The translations under genes and the position numbers were made by a program. From Halocafeteria seosinensis (lineage: Eukaryota > Sar > Bigyra > Bicosoecida): DNA of 64,000 nucleotides. Under the pieces are notes generated by a model. It was given only the letters and a program-made list of their open reading frames with translations, ran no database searches and was not told the origin of the DNA. Of this stretch, positions 12,258 to 25,482 are shown one piece after another. Location of the stretch: the NCBI GenBank assembly GCA_001687465.1, contig LVLI01000150.1, positions 1 through 64,000 on the forward strand. The letters run 5' to 3'. The stretch's first letter is position 1. Every line of letters begins with the position of its first letter.

Positions 12258-13118
12258 ATGTCTGCTATGGATGAAGACCCCATGGCAATGCTGCGCAAGC
12301 TGTTCGATCGTAGTCCGGAGGAAGATATCGACGAAGTGAGTCTATCCTCGGACGATGAAAAAGACCCGAGCACCATGTGTCCGTTCAGCCGAGCGGTGCG
12401 GGAATTCATCCGAGAATGCAGGACCAAACTCGCCACTCGAGACGCCAAAATCTACAAACTAAATATCAAACAGCTGGAAAATGCTCTGAGGGACCAGGGA
12501 ATTCTGGAGAGCGAAACTGTTTTTGACCACTTGAGCGACACAATCGTTGACTTTCTGAACTTCCGTCTGGTGGTCAAGTTTTGTAAGATCACCAAAAAGC
12601 AACTCAAACAAGCGGCAACTGTTTTGAAGAACTTTGGAAACTTTCTACTCAGAAGGAATTATGTCAGCCAAGTTGAGGGACTTACTATCGTCGAAATGGC
12701 TCAACGAGCACACCACGATCTACCTGGATGCGAAGAGCTGTACAACGCTATCGCGGAATTCGCTCCGAACGAGAACGGAGTCCATGCCAGGGATACGACC
12801 ACAGCAAATATGTTTTCGGGGAAATCGTTTAAATTTCCTCCTTCCAAGCGAATCAACATGTGGGGGCAAAAGCCCAAGAAGGGAGAAAAGATGGGTCTCT
12901 ACTACATTCGGAAAATTGGCGAAGGAATACTGCATTTGCGTAACACTCAAGATGAACGAGACAACATCAAAGTCAACGTGCCGGCGCATATTGCTCAGAA
13001 GGCTGCATATGACTGGACTCTAGATGCAGAATTCGTAAAAGATGGAGCAAACTGGAAAATATCAGAAATCTATTGTGTGTATCCAGCTCCCTTGACATGC
13101 ACAGTGTACTCAATGTAG
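12258..13118 (+). CDS. Unidentified 286-residue protein
   Basis: Single exon. I choose the ATG at 12258 (GAACGATGTCTG) because the frame further upstream begins without an ATG of its own. The protein starts with an acidic segment (DIDEVSLSSDDEKD), followed by mixed alpha/beta sequence with many Lys and Arg (for example KITKKQLKQAATVLKNFG). It has no signal peptide or membrane helix. Later segments (SGKSFKFPPSKRINMWG, KKGEKMGLYYIRKIGEG) are basic and could bind nucleic acid, but this is a guess. It is transcribed convergently with the P4-ATPase, whose stop lies about 115 bases beyond. No family was recognised. Length, composition and clean frame support a genuine gene. Confidence 0.65.
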   Translation: MSAMDEDPMAMLRKLFDRSPEEDIDEVSLSSDDEKDPSTMCPFSRAVREFIRECRTKLATRDAKIYKLNIKQLENALRDQGILESETVFDHLSDTIVDFLNFRLVVKFCKITKKQLKQAATVLKNFGNFLLRRNYVSQVEGLTIVEMAQRAHHDLPGCEELYNAIAEFAPNENGVHARDTTTANMFSGKSFKFPPSKRINMWGQKPKKGEKMGLYYIRKIGEGILHLRNTQDERDNIKVNVPAHIAQKAAYDWTLDAEFVKDGANWKISEIYCVYPAPLTCTVYSM

Positions 13119-13233
13119 TATGAGGAATCAAAACATCTAAAGACGTGCGAAACGCATAGTACGCCGTGCACTTATTCTTAACTAAATGGGGTAATAAGTG
13201 ACCAACGCTGTTGGTTCGTCCCGCGTCCTTACT

Positions 13234-16200
13234 TCATTCCTCAAGTGGCTGGTAACTGGGGCTATGTACCAATTCAATGGATACGCCTTCCTCATACGTA
13301 TACCAATCTGTGTTACTCAATTCATTCGGTGTCTCCTCAATGGGCGGCCTTGGAGAAGACGTTCCCTCTTTGTGCCTCACCCGACGCGCACACTTAAGTA
13401 CCTGTCCGACGGTTCTCGTCGTAATCGTTGTGTTGCCATAGTTGGTCGTCGATGCGTCCGGTATCTTGATGTCTTGTCTTGTTCCAAATTCAATTCTGTC
13501 TAATACTTTGCGGAAATCTTCAAGCTTTTCTTCGCTGGACAACACACGTATCTCTTGCAACACGTGGGTAAGAGTTCGAAAGTGATAACGGGAAATCGAC
13601 TTGGATAGGAACGCCCGTAAAGAGCATATCCCAGAGACAAGAATGATACTAAAATAGAAAGCTGGTGAACCAAAAAGACGATTGTATCCCTCGACCGGTA
13701 AGTCGTTTTGCCACCATAGACCAAATATGTAGCACATGGGTATCCAAACAAGCACACCTGCAGCAAACGCTAGCTGGGTAAACCATGCATGCAACTGGAA
13801 CTCAAACGCGAGTCGAATATTCACAACGACGACGACATTGGTAAAGACAACTGTCCCTAAACTGAAGATGAACAAGGACTCGCCATTGTCACCGTAATGA
13901 ACTCCGTACGTGCAACCATAAAATATCACCAACGCTTCAAATAGCCCACCTCCAAACCAAAGTGCGAACCTTCTTGAATTGAGCAGAGACCCACCGGTGC
14001 TAGATCGGTAGACTTCTGGAAACTTGAGCAACGTTTCTGAGTCTAACTGCTGATCCAAAATAGCAAATATCAAAATCGGCAATCCTGTATATATCAAGTT
14101 GTAAGTCTGTGTACCGTATTCGACGTAAAATTTCTGTCCACTCCAGCCGTTATAGAGGCTATACCAAAATTGAGCAATGACGAAGACAAGGTTCTTATAG
14201 AACATGTAGAGAACCAGCATTGACATACGTCTGTAGTTCCATTGCCCATGCACCAAGAGTAGTCTTTGCAGGAACCTAAACTGCCCAAAGCTGAAGTCGG
14301 ATGCGTTTGAAGCTTGTACGCCCTCTTTTCCGCTTATTCCCACGCCGACATGGGCAGCGCGTATCATGTTTACGTCGTTTGCACCGTCACCAATAGCGAG
14401 GGTACGGAAATTACAAAACCCATTTCGCACTAGTTGAACGATAGCAGCCTTTTGATCCGGCCTGGTGCGGCAGCAAATTACAGCTTTTGCCGATGCACCA
14501 ACAAGCAGTAGATCTTGAGCGCGTTTCCGTCCTATATCGAAGTCAGAGGTGGGATCTCGGTGGACGTTATCCTCGTCCACATGCATCCCCAATAGAGAAT
14601 CAATGGCCTTATCATCAAGAATGAGAGCAAAATTGCCCGATATCAGTCCTTGATCACGCTGATGCTCTAAACAGTTAGACTCTAAACCCATATCTTGTTG
14701 GTATCCTGGGACAAACCGTCCTCCTAATAGCTGCTCTTTTAGATTCGCGATGTTGAGAGCCTTATCGCTACAGAGAGCATTCGACTGCTTTGGATGTTCC
14801 TCTAAACATCGCCTCAATATATCCGCAGTTTCACTGACGGTACGAGCTGACTCTTCACCCTGTTTGCCTGCAGCAACAACTTGGTACATGGTTTCATCAA
14901 GCAGATATGTGGCGTATCCAATGTTACTAGCCGTCTCTTGCTTGTCACCTGTAAGCATCCATATCCTAATGCCCCCTTGCGAAAGCAACGACATAGTCTC
15001 CGGTACACCCTCTTGTAATTTATCTTCGTTAGCAGTCGCGCCCTGCAAAATCAAGTCCTGCTCCATGATCTCCATCAATTTCTCAATGTCATTGGGTTGC
15101 TTTTCACTCATTAGAGCTCTTTGCTGGATGCTTTCACATGCAGCCGCATATCTTTGACTCCAGACATTGTATTCATCTGGCGTAATATCTTTGAAAGCGA
15201 AGCAAAGGGTCCTGAGACCGTCATTACCCCATTCAGCTATCATCTGGCTCGTCTTTTCCCTAGATCGTCGTTCTGCGGGATCAGTTGTGGGGCGTAAGCG
15301 CTCAAATATTACACTATCGGCTCCTTTGCAATACAAGGTTATCCTCCCATTGGGATGCTGTACAAGAACGCTCATACGTTTGCGTTCCTGGGTATAGTCC
15401 AAAACGTGCAAAACTTCGTACGCACTCTCAGACGTGCACAAATCATTCTCTTTCTGTGGAGGTTTCGTAGCGCCCGACAAACAAGATAAACGCGAAATGG
15501 AAGGAACGCGGAGTAACCCATTACTGGTTTGCCTTAGAGTAAGAACGCCGTTGACGCGACTGGTGAGACAATAACCAAAGTGCGTACATGCGTAAACAAA
15601 CGCCTGTTCATCCGGACTGGACCCTGAAAATCGTTTCCCAAGTTCCCGCCCCCCCTCGTCTCTGATTGTCTCCACGATGACAGTATGATTAACGGAAAGG
15701 TGAAGCAACATCTCTCGTATATGCTCTCCCTGGTGCCAGAGGGTGCTACCATCAGAAGCATAAGCATACGGATCCCTCGGCTTCTCAGGTGATGTGTCGT
15801 CGCAACTCAGATCTTGAGAGTCGAGGGCCAACGAATTTGTAGAATCTGTGTCGGTATCACAAAAGTTGACATGAGGAGTCCCTGACAAACCGCACGAGCG
15901 CTGCAACTCGAAAATTCTCTGTGCAGAGTCCGCTTCCTCTTCGCGACCCTCTCGTCTCCGGCGGTGGATACCTATTGACGTTGTTCCATTCCCATAAGCT
16001 ATGCCGTTCGCCATAAATTTACGGAATTCCATATGATTTGAGGTCATAGTCCCTGTTTTGTCACTAAAAATATGCGTTATTTGCCCAATATCATCATTGA
16101 GCTCCATCGAGCGGACTTTGAACGGTATTTCGCGCGAGGCCATCTCTCCAGGATGCCGCGAGGGCGCGGAGTGTAAATCGGTCGAAAGCAAGTCATTATC

Positions 16201-17469
16201 TTCTAATACCCTGTATTGCATTTCTTTATCAAGTTCCATAAGTGTCATTTGAAATGTCCTTGCAAGCCGCATGGTCACATAAAGCGATATTGGGATAAAC
16301 TGAGAGTTAAGAAGGAAGAACGTCAACGTCGTTAGTACCCATTTCCCGAAAGATATATGCGGAAGCTCCAAAAAGATACGAAGTCCCCGCTCGCCTTTTT
16401 CATCAAGTGTCCACAGAGCATTACCCGCCGAGCCAAAACCACAGAGAAAGAGCAAAAACATCGCTGCGAAAACGACTATACGATTCGTCGCTTCTTCAGT
16501 TTGGGCTTTCTTTCGGTTTACAGACGTCTGCTTCACTCTCGACTTCGTTTCGTCTCCCGTGTATACAGCCATAGCGTACACGTAGTCAACACTGCGGACA
16601 ATACAACCTCGAAGAATGGTTTGATCTGCCGTTAAGGGAATAGAATTCTCGACACTCTCTCCGAACTCTACATGGTTCCCAGTCCTTGCTTTAGAATATA
16701 GCGTCATCGAGCCAACGAACTTTTCAAATACCGCTGTTGGTTGTTCGCATTCAATGCTCCCCCGATATCCCCCACAAGCCCTGTCGTCCTGAAAGATCTC
16801 CATCGTACGATACGAGGCTTGGCGAAGCTTTAGATTTGTCTCTCCGTCCAACTGGGCCGTCTCAACGTAGCAGATGTCACGTTCCTCAAAGTCATGAGAG
16901 TATGCAGATAGCAGAACACAGTCGGCCGGGATCGTTTCATCTCTTCGTATCTTCAGAATATCTCCCACAATAACATCCTCCCAGCAAGTTGACACAAAGC
17001 GTCCTTTTCTGTTAACCAAACCTGATGAATCAAGAATGTGGCAATGTCGGCGAAAGGTTTAAGCAATATGTATATTCGATTGACCTTACATTCGCAGCTG
17101 TTGTTTAATTTATCGTCCCTGTGCCGCTTGTAGTCCTCCCGTACTGTCACAATTCCGTCAAACAACAAGACAAACGAAAGAGCCTGCAAAAGAAGACTTG
17201 TACTTTCCGATAAAGCACGGAAACGGATCAAACAATTCTCCGATAAATAGCTGAGCACATACCAGAGACTGCGTAGGAATGCCTCCTGTAATTGAAATCG
17301 CCGGTATAGTCTGAAGCACGCAAATAGCCAGGAAAAATGCATTCGCAAAGCGCGAAAATTGCTCAAACAGATAGATCTGCAACACATTTAGACCACAATC
17401 AGAGTGTACAAATGTATTCAGCAGACTACTCCACCTACTGGAAGAAACGTCAAGGGCGTATACTTTGCG
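13234..17469 (-). CDS. P4-type ATPase (phospholipid flippase)
   Basis: The protein would move phospholipids across membranes using ATP. Exons on the minus strand are 17263-17469, 17090-17183 and 13234-17021, with donors GTATGT and GTAAGG; phases agree throughout. The first exon carries the N-terminal flippase block (YLFEQFSRFANAFF), the second FVLLFDGIVTVREDYKRH. The large exon has LDGETN (actuator loop), FIPISLYV (the PISL motif of P4 enzymes in TM4), the phosphorylated aspartate in SDKTGTMT (about residue 320 of that exon), KGADSVIF (nucleotide binding), GDGANDVNMI (hinge) and about six hydrophobic segments at the C-terminus. The exon at 17469 follows an acceptor (GAGCGCAG), so at least one upstream coding exon is missing. 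A minus-strand frame at 17552-17774 ends at a GTACGT donor but is out of phase with it, so I left it out. Confidence 0.93.
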
Positions 17470-17487
17470 CTGCGCTCTCAAAATCAA

Positions 17488-18668
17488 ACGTCGATGAACC
17501 CCTGGGGGCGAGGGGGATACGCAATGCTTGGCTAGTGAAGCCTACACGTACGTGACCACTTTATTCGAGCAGAATAGTTCCTGGTTTTCTTCCCTCTGTT
17601 CGTCCGACCAACTGGTGGACTGAATAATACGGAACCCTTCCTTATTGTTGCTGCTGCTCCGATGACCTCCACGATTGTGACTTTCCGAGCGGTCTTCCGT
17701 CTCTGCACGGGACATGCGCGTAAGGGCCTCGTTATACTGCCAAAGACAAGGTCAAACTGCAACGCCGGCTGCATTGCTCGTACCGCTTGGTTCCCGTCGT
17801 TCTTGGTCCGAGAGAAGAGTATGCCGCAGGGCAGCTTCCTCGTCCCTTCCTGTCTGGCCGCTCATCCTTCTGGTTGGTATTAATTATCGTTGGATCACCG
17901 CCGTACCGTACATACAGACAGAAACAAGCCCCCGTTCTCTAGTGAGTCCACTACTATGGTATAACCAGTGCTATTATAATCAACTGGTAGCAGCAATGGC
18001 GCCGGCTGAAATTACGAACACGGCACTATGAAGATGCATTGCCCTCTTCCAACAAACAGACGCCGCTACACACATACTGGATGGACGAAGCAAAAGCTGA
18101 TATTTTTCCCCAACTTCCTTTCCGATACATGTCACATCGACTCAAATACGAAATATGTGTAATGGATTCCGCCGGACTCACGGCCATTCACATCGGTATC
18201 AACCAGTCCAGGATCACAATGCGGGACCCTTCCCAGTTCGGCACATACAGACAAAGCAGCGAAACACCGAACATAACAGTCGACGCATATTACATGGCGA
18301 CCTTGATGGTATGATTGGAATCTCATGAAGTAGTATATTGATGTCCATATAGACAATTGTTGAAGTTGGGAAATCAGGCTTTGAAAGCCCCATTTCCCAT
18401 AAGTTGAACCTAGCTTTATCCCCTTCCCTGGACTTCCATACTGTGCTAGCAGCTCAAAAGGAAGAGGATCTAGCCTACCCTGCAATGGGAGTCCCGGGTA
18501 GAATTGGAAACATGTTTTTACTTCTGTTCCTCGAAAGTACTTCTAGGGGCCTTGATTCTATCTTCATTGCCGTCCGACGGACGCGACACACACACACAAA
18601 TGTGACAGATAGCCCACCGGCCGGGAAGTTGACCACATCCTCTTAACGCGACGGGACTGGACCATCGC
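17488..18668. other. Gene-poor stretch with a dispersed-repeat fragment
   Basis: It must include the 5' end of the flippase gene, perhaps with a first exon around 17552-17774 on the minus strand. The rest shows no supported gene. The tail holds the third, partial copy of the dispersed repeat (18587-18650). Confidence 0.4.
18587..18650 (-). repeat. Dispersed repeat, copy 3 (partial, inverted)
   Basis: The reverse complement contains GTTAAGAGGATG, GGTCAACTTCCCGGCCGG and TGGGCTATCTGTCACATTTG followed by a GT run, closely matching the 3' half of the copies at 3458 and 62353. The 5' half is absent. The neighbouring CA/GT run may have grown from the repeat's GTGTGTG end. Confidence 0.7.
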
Positions 18669-20136
18669 TTACAGTACTCTTCCGATATTCATCTTGGTGT
18701 CGATGTCACGATATCTCTTCGACCTCCTCAGCACCGGGACCTCTAAAACCTTCATATTCTCGGAAGGAGACGCTGCGACGCCCGGTCTGGATATGAGAAA
18801 ATGCTCGTATCGATCCTCAGCTGTACCCCTCCGAAGAAATATTTCTGTGTTTCCTTCTTCGTCGATACAGTATACGACTGCATAGAAAACTTGTACTGGA
18901 GCCGCCATCTTTGGGCTGCTCTTGTGCCCAAGCACCTGTTCCCCAAGCGGTGTTTACAAGAGTTTTCACACGCGTTGTGTTCTTACGATAAGAGCCATGC
19001 AGGATTTTGAGCTCCATCCCAGCTGCCAGAGTGGCGTTAATTCGTATCAGCATGTCTAAACGCAAGTCTGTCCTATCTCCATCAACCAGAACGTACGTTT
19101 CTTCAGCTGTAATGCGGACGTCATCGTGAAACCAGTGAGTCCTCAACTGAACAAGTGTAATGAATTGTGTTTCATATTCGCGAAATGCATCTTTGCAGCC
19201 TTTCCTGGTAAAGTTGTAGATATTCTCACGAGCAAAATACAATTGCCATAGCAGGTGATAGTCGAATGTATTCTCAGAAATCGGTGCACCATGCTCGTTA
19301 GGAATTTGTAATGCGTCGAAAGTGCTGCTATCCAACACCATAGAAAGACGAGCTTTTTTCTTCAGATTCTCTCGTATATCCCCCTCAGCTTGGATAATTT
19401 CAATGGAGGAAGAGGGTACCAAGAGAAATTGCTGTTTCTCTCCCTCGAAGAATTCTAGGTCAATCCTCAGATAGCCAAACTCAAGAAAGAGACGCACAAG
19501 ACTTTCAAACCCAAGTTCTCTGTTATAACATTTTTGAAATGAAACATTCCCAGTAAAAACAACTTCACCTTTTTCGGCCATTTCAAACAGAAGATTCCGA
19601 TGTTCATCCCCCCGGGAGCGAGCCCAATCGGTTTGGGACGTCGGTGCAAGGCCAATGGCATGCAAGAAGTGGTATATATCGCACGGAGCGGCCAATGGTT
19701 CAAGATCCTTGATTTGCTTGTTGGTCTGGCATACGCAAAACTGATGCCCATTGTGCCGAGCTACGAAATACCCCATTACATCATCTTTGCAGTGGGCAAC
19801 ATAGGTATGCAATTGACCGTGGTTCCTTTTTCTTCTTTCAGCCAGGTACGCATCCTCGACTTTCGATTTTCCCAGTGCATCGAGCGCCTTCTTTATTTGG
19901 GAGCTGGTGGTTCCAGCAATTCCATGAAATCGCGGATCACGAACGACGTGGAGCGAATCAAGATATGTCAGCCCAATATCTGCCAGGGACAGCAGGGTGA
20001 CAAGAAACGATGCTCGGATTCTACCGGCGCTGTGCTGAGCTTTTATCGTTTGAGTGAACTTCATAATTTCTCTAAGTTCGTTAGGGCATTTTCCAACGTT
20101 GTGAACACAAATGGGTACTGTACTACTGTAGCTCAA
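18669..20136 (-). pseudogene. Frameshifted nuclease-like gene (PD-(D/E)XK-type core)
   Basis: Two overlapping minus-strand frames encode one protein-like product: 18817-20136 (starting without an ATG; the first in-frame ATG is at 20064) and 18669-18935. Domain character passes from the first to the second frame around 18905-18950, and the gap is too short for an intron, so a one- or two-base lesion (or sequencing error) is likely. The segment RTDLRLDML, followed about 14 residues later by MELKI, fits the D...ExK signature of PD-(D/E)XK nucleases, with a downstream beta-rich stretch (VFYAVVYCIDEEGNTEIFL). Upstream, a helical region may be a winged-helix or DNA-binding part. Similar modules occur in Crinkler-type and transposon-linked proteins, but I cannot place it. 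The gene lacks a convincing 5' end and is probably decayed. Confidence 0.5.
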
Positions 20137-20604
20137 CTCGGAGCATTCTACATGTATGAATGGTGAACTGCAAATGCTACGAAAATGTTGCTCTAACGCT
20201 CAGCTATAACTGATTGACATGCTTGGAAGCGTTTCGACTGAAAAACTGACTCCAAGCAGTTACTGTAGGAACTGAAGGCTTGCCCTCAAAACGGTGCGGC
20301 TGGAGGAGACAAGCCCACATAAAACCACTGAATTATGCCCTCTATTTAAGTGGACGATGATGATGAATTAATCTGAGCTCTTTCCTTCAGGTGATGCAGA
20401 AACTACGGAACAGCTAATTTGCTTGTCTCTACAAACGGAACAGTGGGTCTCTTGAAGAAGATGATTTAAGGAAAACACAAGAGAATACGTGAAAAACTAT
20501 AGGCGAACGATGCTATCGGCCTGGTACAAGTTGGTCTCAGACACGGCGTACAGCTGGAACCAATTGCTACGACACAGCCCCAGGGTGGCAACTGGTAATC
20601 CAAA
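20137..20604. other. Intergenic stretch with no supported gene
   Basis: About 470 bases between the 5' side of the decayed nuclease-like gene and the 3' end of the PP4R3 gene. Only short unsupported frames were seen. Confidence 0.4.
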
Positions 20605-23600
20605 TTACTTATTGTCGTTGACGCCTGCTTGCTTAAAGGATGACCCGATGCGGTTGCTAAACTTCAAACCTTTCTTGCCAGTCTTTTGCTGCTTGGTCGA
20701 TGATTGTGATGTGGGCTTAGTCGATTTGCGCTTTCGTCTGCTGGAGCCAAATGTAGCCAACACATCGTGAATGCCATCATCGTTGGAGTCATCGTCGTCG
20801 TCACTGTCACTACCGTTCTCAGACAAAGCCACACGAGGAATGAACTCGGCGTTATCTGCAGACTCTGTCCTCTCAACAGTTCTATCTCGGGGATCGCCAT
20901 CTTCATTGCCATCGTCATCAAAGTCGAAGATATCCGTGGTATCCTCCTCGATTTCCGTTGAGGTACCGCTCTTCTTGTTGGAGGCGGCGTTTAACTTGGA
21001 ATGCGCACTAAAGCGTAAACGGGCATTCTCTCGCGTGTCAAAATCCTCCGAGGTTTCTTTGGAGGGCCTTTCTGGAGTTCCAAACGTCTTCTGTTTCGCG
21101 CTTGCTTCGGACTGATTCGCTTTGCGGAGCTCTTTCCGAATATCAGCGTATTCAACTAAAGCAAATAATTTACCAAAATGGTCAAGCAAATAGTTACACA
21201 GCTCTTTGATGCGTCGCTGCAGCCTCAATTAGTTAACCCATATTCACTAATTTACGACTTTAGGACCCCAAGCTGAAACATACCGAGGCCATATAATACA
21301 GTAGCTCTACTATAGCAGAGTTAACGAGATTATACCGCGTTATCCCATTTTCAACAAATGTGAACATTAAGTTGTTGATTACCTTGCTTTGAATTACGTG
21401 CCTGCGGAAACCAGGGATGAAACCACTACCCTGCAACATGAAACTGGGACCTTACTAAGCCAGACTCCAACTTACTTGTCATAAAATTCATCTCCTTGAA
21501 GCAAACACGTCCTTACGAACTTCACTCCTACAACTTTAATATACTTCTCGGGATAGTGAAGCAGACGACTAAGCTTCCTCATTAGTTTGTGCCTGGAAGC
21601 CATGCATTTCACTTTGAAGAGTCACAACCCTGTGTGCAATTTAGGCGCATTTAACTTACTTCATGGCAATGTATTTCGCATTCATGGTACTCGTTTTGAC
21701 GAACAATGACAGGATATTAACGATAGATTGCTTACTAGCTTTCGATGCTTGACTCTCGCTACCCAAAAAACTTAGTTGTTGGAGTAACGTGTGCACCTCC
21801 GGAGTAGAAGTTTCTTGGCACTTCACGGTAGATTCACTGGCACCACTCGTCGCTGTTTCTTCGGGAGTTAAATTGGCGTACTCCAAAACGTGATTTGGGT
21901 GTAGCTCCACGGGAGGATGTACATCCGAATGAGTAAATGGCAATAGTATCCATTCGATGTAGCGCTCATAAAACATGACAAAAAACCTCTCACGTAAGGA
22001 GCTGGACTTTGAGTCCAAGACGTTATTCACAGATGGTAAAGGAACCTCCAAAAGATATGTTAATAACTCTTCCGCTTGACGCTGGATTCCAGCGTCGCTG
22101 TCGTCGACGAGCCGCCAAATTACCTTCTGTAGAAGGGTCGACCCAGCAGTCTGCCGAGAGGCTTCACCGTCCACCTGACTCTCCTCATCCTCGAGGGTGC
22201 TCCCAATCAACGAAACTTGGCTTTCATGCCACGGAGCAAACCATTGTCTACCAGGATACATTTCTATGAGACAGCCGTGTTCACCGCCTGCTATCCCTAC
22301 TTCGCCCATAGCTTCCGGGTCGGCAATAGACCGCACATCCTCCCCAGGATCAAAGGTTCGCAAATTTGCCCTAAATATAGAAGAACTGGCTTCGCTCTTA
22401 CCACAGCTAGCTGAAGTCTGGTTCCCGCCAGCGTTTGTATCTATTGCTTTTTCTTCCTTACGCTGTGACTCGCTACCTGGGGTAGTCGCTGTGCGTCTCC
22501 CGAGTTGAGCATCTTCTTTGAGCATGAACTCGCGTATTATATCCGGATGCGTATCGGCAACTAACTGCAGCACCTCTAGCGCCGCCACAATCTCTTCTGT
22601 TGACGCCGATGGATCTCCCAACGGTCCCTCAAAAATATCAAAAAACGGGTCACCTTGGTCTATGATCATCCTGTCATGAAAATTTCACAAATACATTGGA
22701 CACAAGTTGCACTCAATACAGATTCAGATAGATATCTCTTACTGTGTAGTGTCATCTTTAGGAAAAGTGCGACGGGCGGTATTCATAAATTCCCGCAAAA
22801 ACAGCATCCCGTCCTTCGGGGATCGTGAAGGAGGTGGAGATGACGAGGTACGCGTTCCATCGCCTGATCCACCCTCTTCGTGTTCATCAAATGAGCAATG
22901 GTTAGCTTGCTTACTGTCCTTCGAACCTGCACTACGGCTCATCGGTAACTCCTCCATTGTCTCCGACTTCCCGGACCATGCGGCAGAAGTTACAGGGTAA
23001 ATGGGAGAAGGGGGGCTAAGCGGGCGAGCGTGTCGACTCCAAATCCGGTTGGCACCAGACATGTGCGAACACGGAGACTGTGGAAGGTCGGTTTCGGTGT
23101 CAGAGTCTTCGGGCCTGGGAGTACCCGACCAGCTGCGATGACGGCTCCTGCTTAAATCTACGCTTTTGTTCTGCGTGAGACATTAGAACAAATAATTATA
23201 TTAGACTCACGTACCAACAACAAAAAACACGTACCAAGGAGTTACTTTGAGAGGCATATTTTTTCATTGAATTGCGCGGTTTTCGCATAACGCTAAAGTA
23301 ATCCGTCCAGAATTCATCGCTATTCACGAGATAGCGAACAACTTCAGATTGGTTCATAGTAATTGAGTTTGTAAGAGTCGCATGCAGTGGGTCATCAATT
23401 GGCCTTGGAACAAGTACATCTGGATGGACAAGAACGAGGTATAGTGGCGAACACGGATGGAAACAAATGAAGAGCTCACCTACCTCTTAGAAACTGCAAT
23501 CGAAATGAACGATGGATAAGCTCCACTATTTTTTCATCTTCAATAGGCACAACCTGACGAAAAGCAACCTGCTGCCGAATAAAATGGCGATGGCGTGGCC

Positions 23601-25482
23601 GCAGCTGACCTGCTCGCCCTCCAGCAAGTCCAGGGCTTCGTGTGTGAGAGAATGAATCACTCCTATGCCTTAGACGTCGAGGTGAAACATTATTGCTCGC
23701 GTGTGGCGACCGGATAGATGACGGACTACACTCTCCACTTTGGTGAGGGGTGATGCCTTCAGGATAATGGACCTCCATTTCTTTCGCGGAAGGTTGCCGA
23801 CCGATATCCGTGGTATCCAGAGCCGATGGGTATGTATTCAAGATATCCGACGGACGAGATTTGTCTCTAGTTTGTTGTTGATGCACTTGCGCAGCAACTG
23901 ACGAGTTAGGATCATACTCAAAGGAAGCTAGAACTGTGTCAAAGAAATCGTCTGACACGAGAGCGTCGTGAAGCTTTTCATCATTCAAAAGGACTGCGGT
24001 CCACAACATGCCACAACAGAGCCATTCTTAGTGTAGGTCTCAAAATGTTGCTTACCTAGACCCTTTACTATGCGATGCATAGCAAGTAAACCATCGCTAT
24101 CCCCTTTCTCCTCTATTTCGTTCATGGTGCGCGAAAGGTGATCTAAATACTGGTACTCTTCACGGCAAATAGTTTCCAGCGCCTTTTCTCGCAGATGTAC
24201 AAATTGGTCCGCCTCACCAAGTGTGTCAGCTATTTGATTGAGAATCTTCGGGTCTGCAGCTGGATCTGACAAAGTGCTAGATGCTGCACCGAGACAGTAA
24301 CAATGGTTGAGGCAACACAGTAAACAGCTGGACATTGACAAGAATGTAGAACTTACCGTTGGTTTCGTACGTGGCGCTAGCGGTGTCGGTATTCGTTGAC
24401 CCTCGACTAGGAGATCGATCATCATCTTCATCATTCCCAGCACCTAGCGGTTTTCGAAGTTCCTCGGCCGCACTCGGATGCTCTACAGCAAACGATGTCC
24501 CTGACAAGGACGCCTTCCCGCTCGTGGCGCTGCCCTTGTTTTGAACAGCCTCCTCCAACCCTTGGGCCAAGGAATCGCTAAGCGAGTGAGCTGGCTCTTG
24601 ACTATAGTCTCGATCGGTGTTCTTATTTTGAGAATTCACAGCGCTCCAAATTGCAGTGCACCCTTTCTCGTATTGGAAGCACAGTGCATACTCTGCTTTC
24701 GTCCGAGGGTCCTCAACTGTGAGTACTGTAGAGTCTTGGCGATGATATAATTCCTCATGCTCCGCCGATATTTTGAAAAAGACTTGCCCATCTTCCACAT
24801 CCCTAGCGACTAGCTTTTGAACGAGCCGCGTCTTTGACCGAGCATCGGCGTTGGGTTTATTGCCACTGGACTGTTTCTTCTTCGTTCTTTTGTATTTGGA
24901 TTCAAGTAGCACGTATCCTTCAGACATTCGATCCCACTGTCCATCGTCCTTCAGCTTGTATATAACTGCTCGATATCCATTCTCTGTAAAATCTTCCTTG
25001 GGAGTTGGTACGGTAGCCGACGTTGAAGAGCATGCCTCGAGATCCTCGTCGTCTTCCACCTGGACATCCTCCTGCTCCATTCCCCTGCTATTATCCTGTG
25101 TATTGGAAACTTGTGGTCCTTCCCATACACGCTGCGGTGGCGTTTTGACGTTGTCCCTATCCTCTTCCTCCTCCAGAACACCCGAGTAGTGTTGGGGATT
25201 GCGTATCGAGACCAAGAGGGCTGCCTCTTCGGGTGCCGCTCTGGATATATGCTGGTCCTCTTCCGACGAGGAACTCATCGTATTCGATGCATATTGAGTG
25301 GATGCAAACGTGGCGGCACTTGGGACAGGAATAGGAGCGCCTATGTCATCATGCCAAGTTGAATTCCTCGTTTCTCCTGCGCTCGATCCATTAGATGCCA
25401 CTGCAGCAGTGCTATGCAGGGTCTCCACAGGCTGAGCTTGAGTAGTACTACTCGTGGATGACGTAATAGACCCACCAGACAT
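20605..25482 (-). CDS. Protein phosphatase 4 regulatory subunit 3 (SMEK/Psy2 family)
   Basis: The family targets PP4 phosphatase to substrates in DNA repair, cell cycle and metabolism. I trace nine exons on the minus strand, all in phase: 24357-25482, 24056-24283, 23484-23993, 23235-23419, 22743-23170, 21660-22670, 21476-21592, 21284-21425 and 20605-21216, giving about 1,450 residues. ATG at 25482 (MSGGSITSS) is chosen because the frame upstream lacks an ATG. The N-terminal EVH1/PH-like domain is seen in YRAVIYKLKDDGQWDRMSEG and FQYEKGCTAIWSAVN. The SMEK core follows with NDEKLHDALVSDDFFDTVL, HFIRQQVAFRQVVPIEDEK and LLQGDEFYD. The C-terminus is acidic, then basic (RRKRKSTKP), as in relatives, and may hold a nuclear signal. 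Large disordered insertions make it longer than the usual 800-900 residues. Confidence 0.9.

Noticed and set aside
17552-17774. Candidate first exon of the P4-ATPase (minus strand, ATG 17774)
   Set aside because: It ends at a good GTACGT donor, but the joint to the exon at 17469 is out of phase, so it is not included in the gene.
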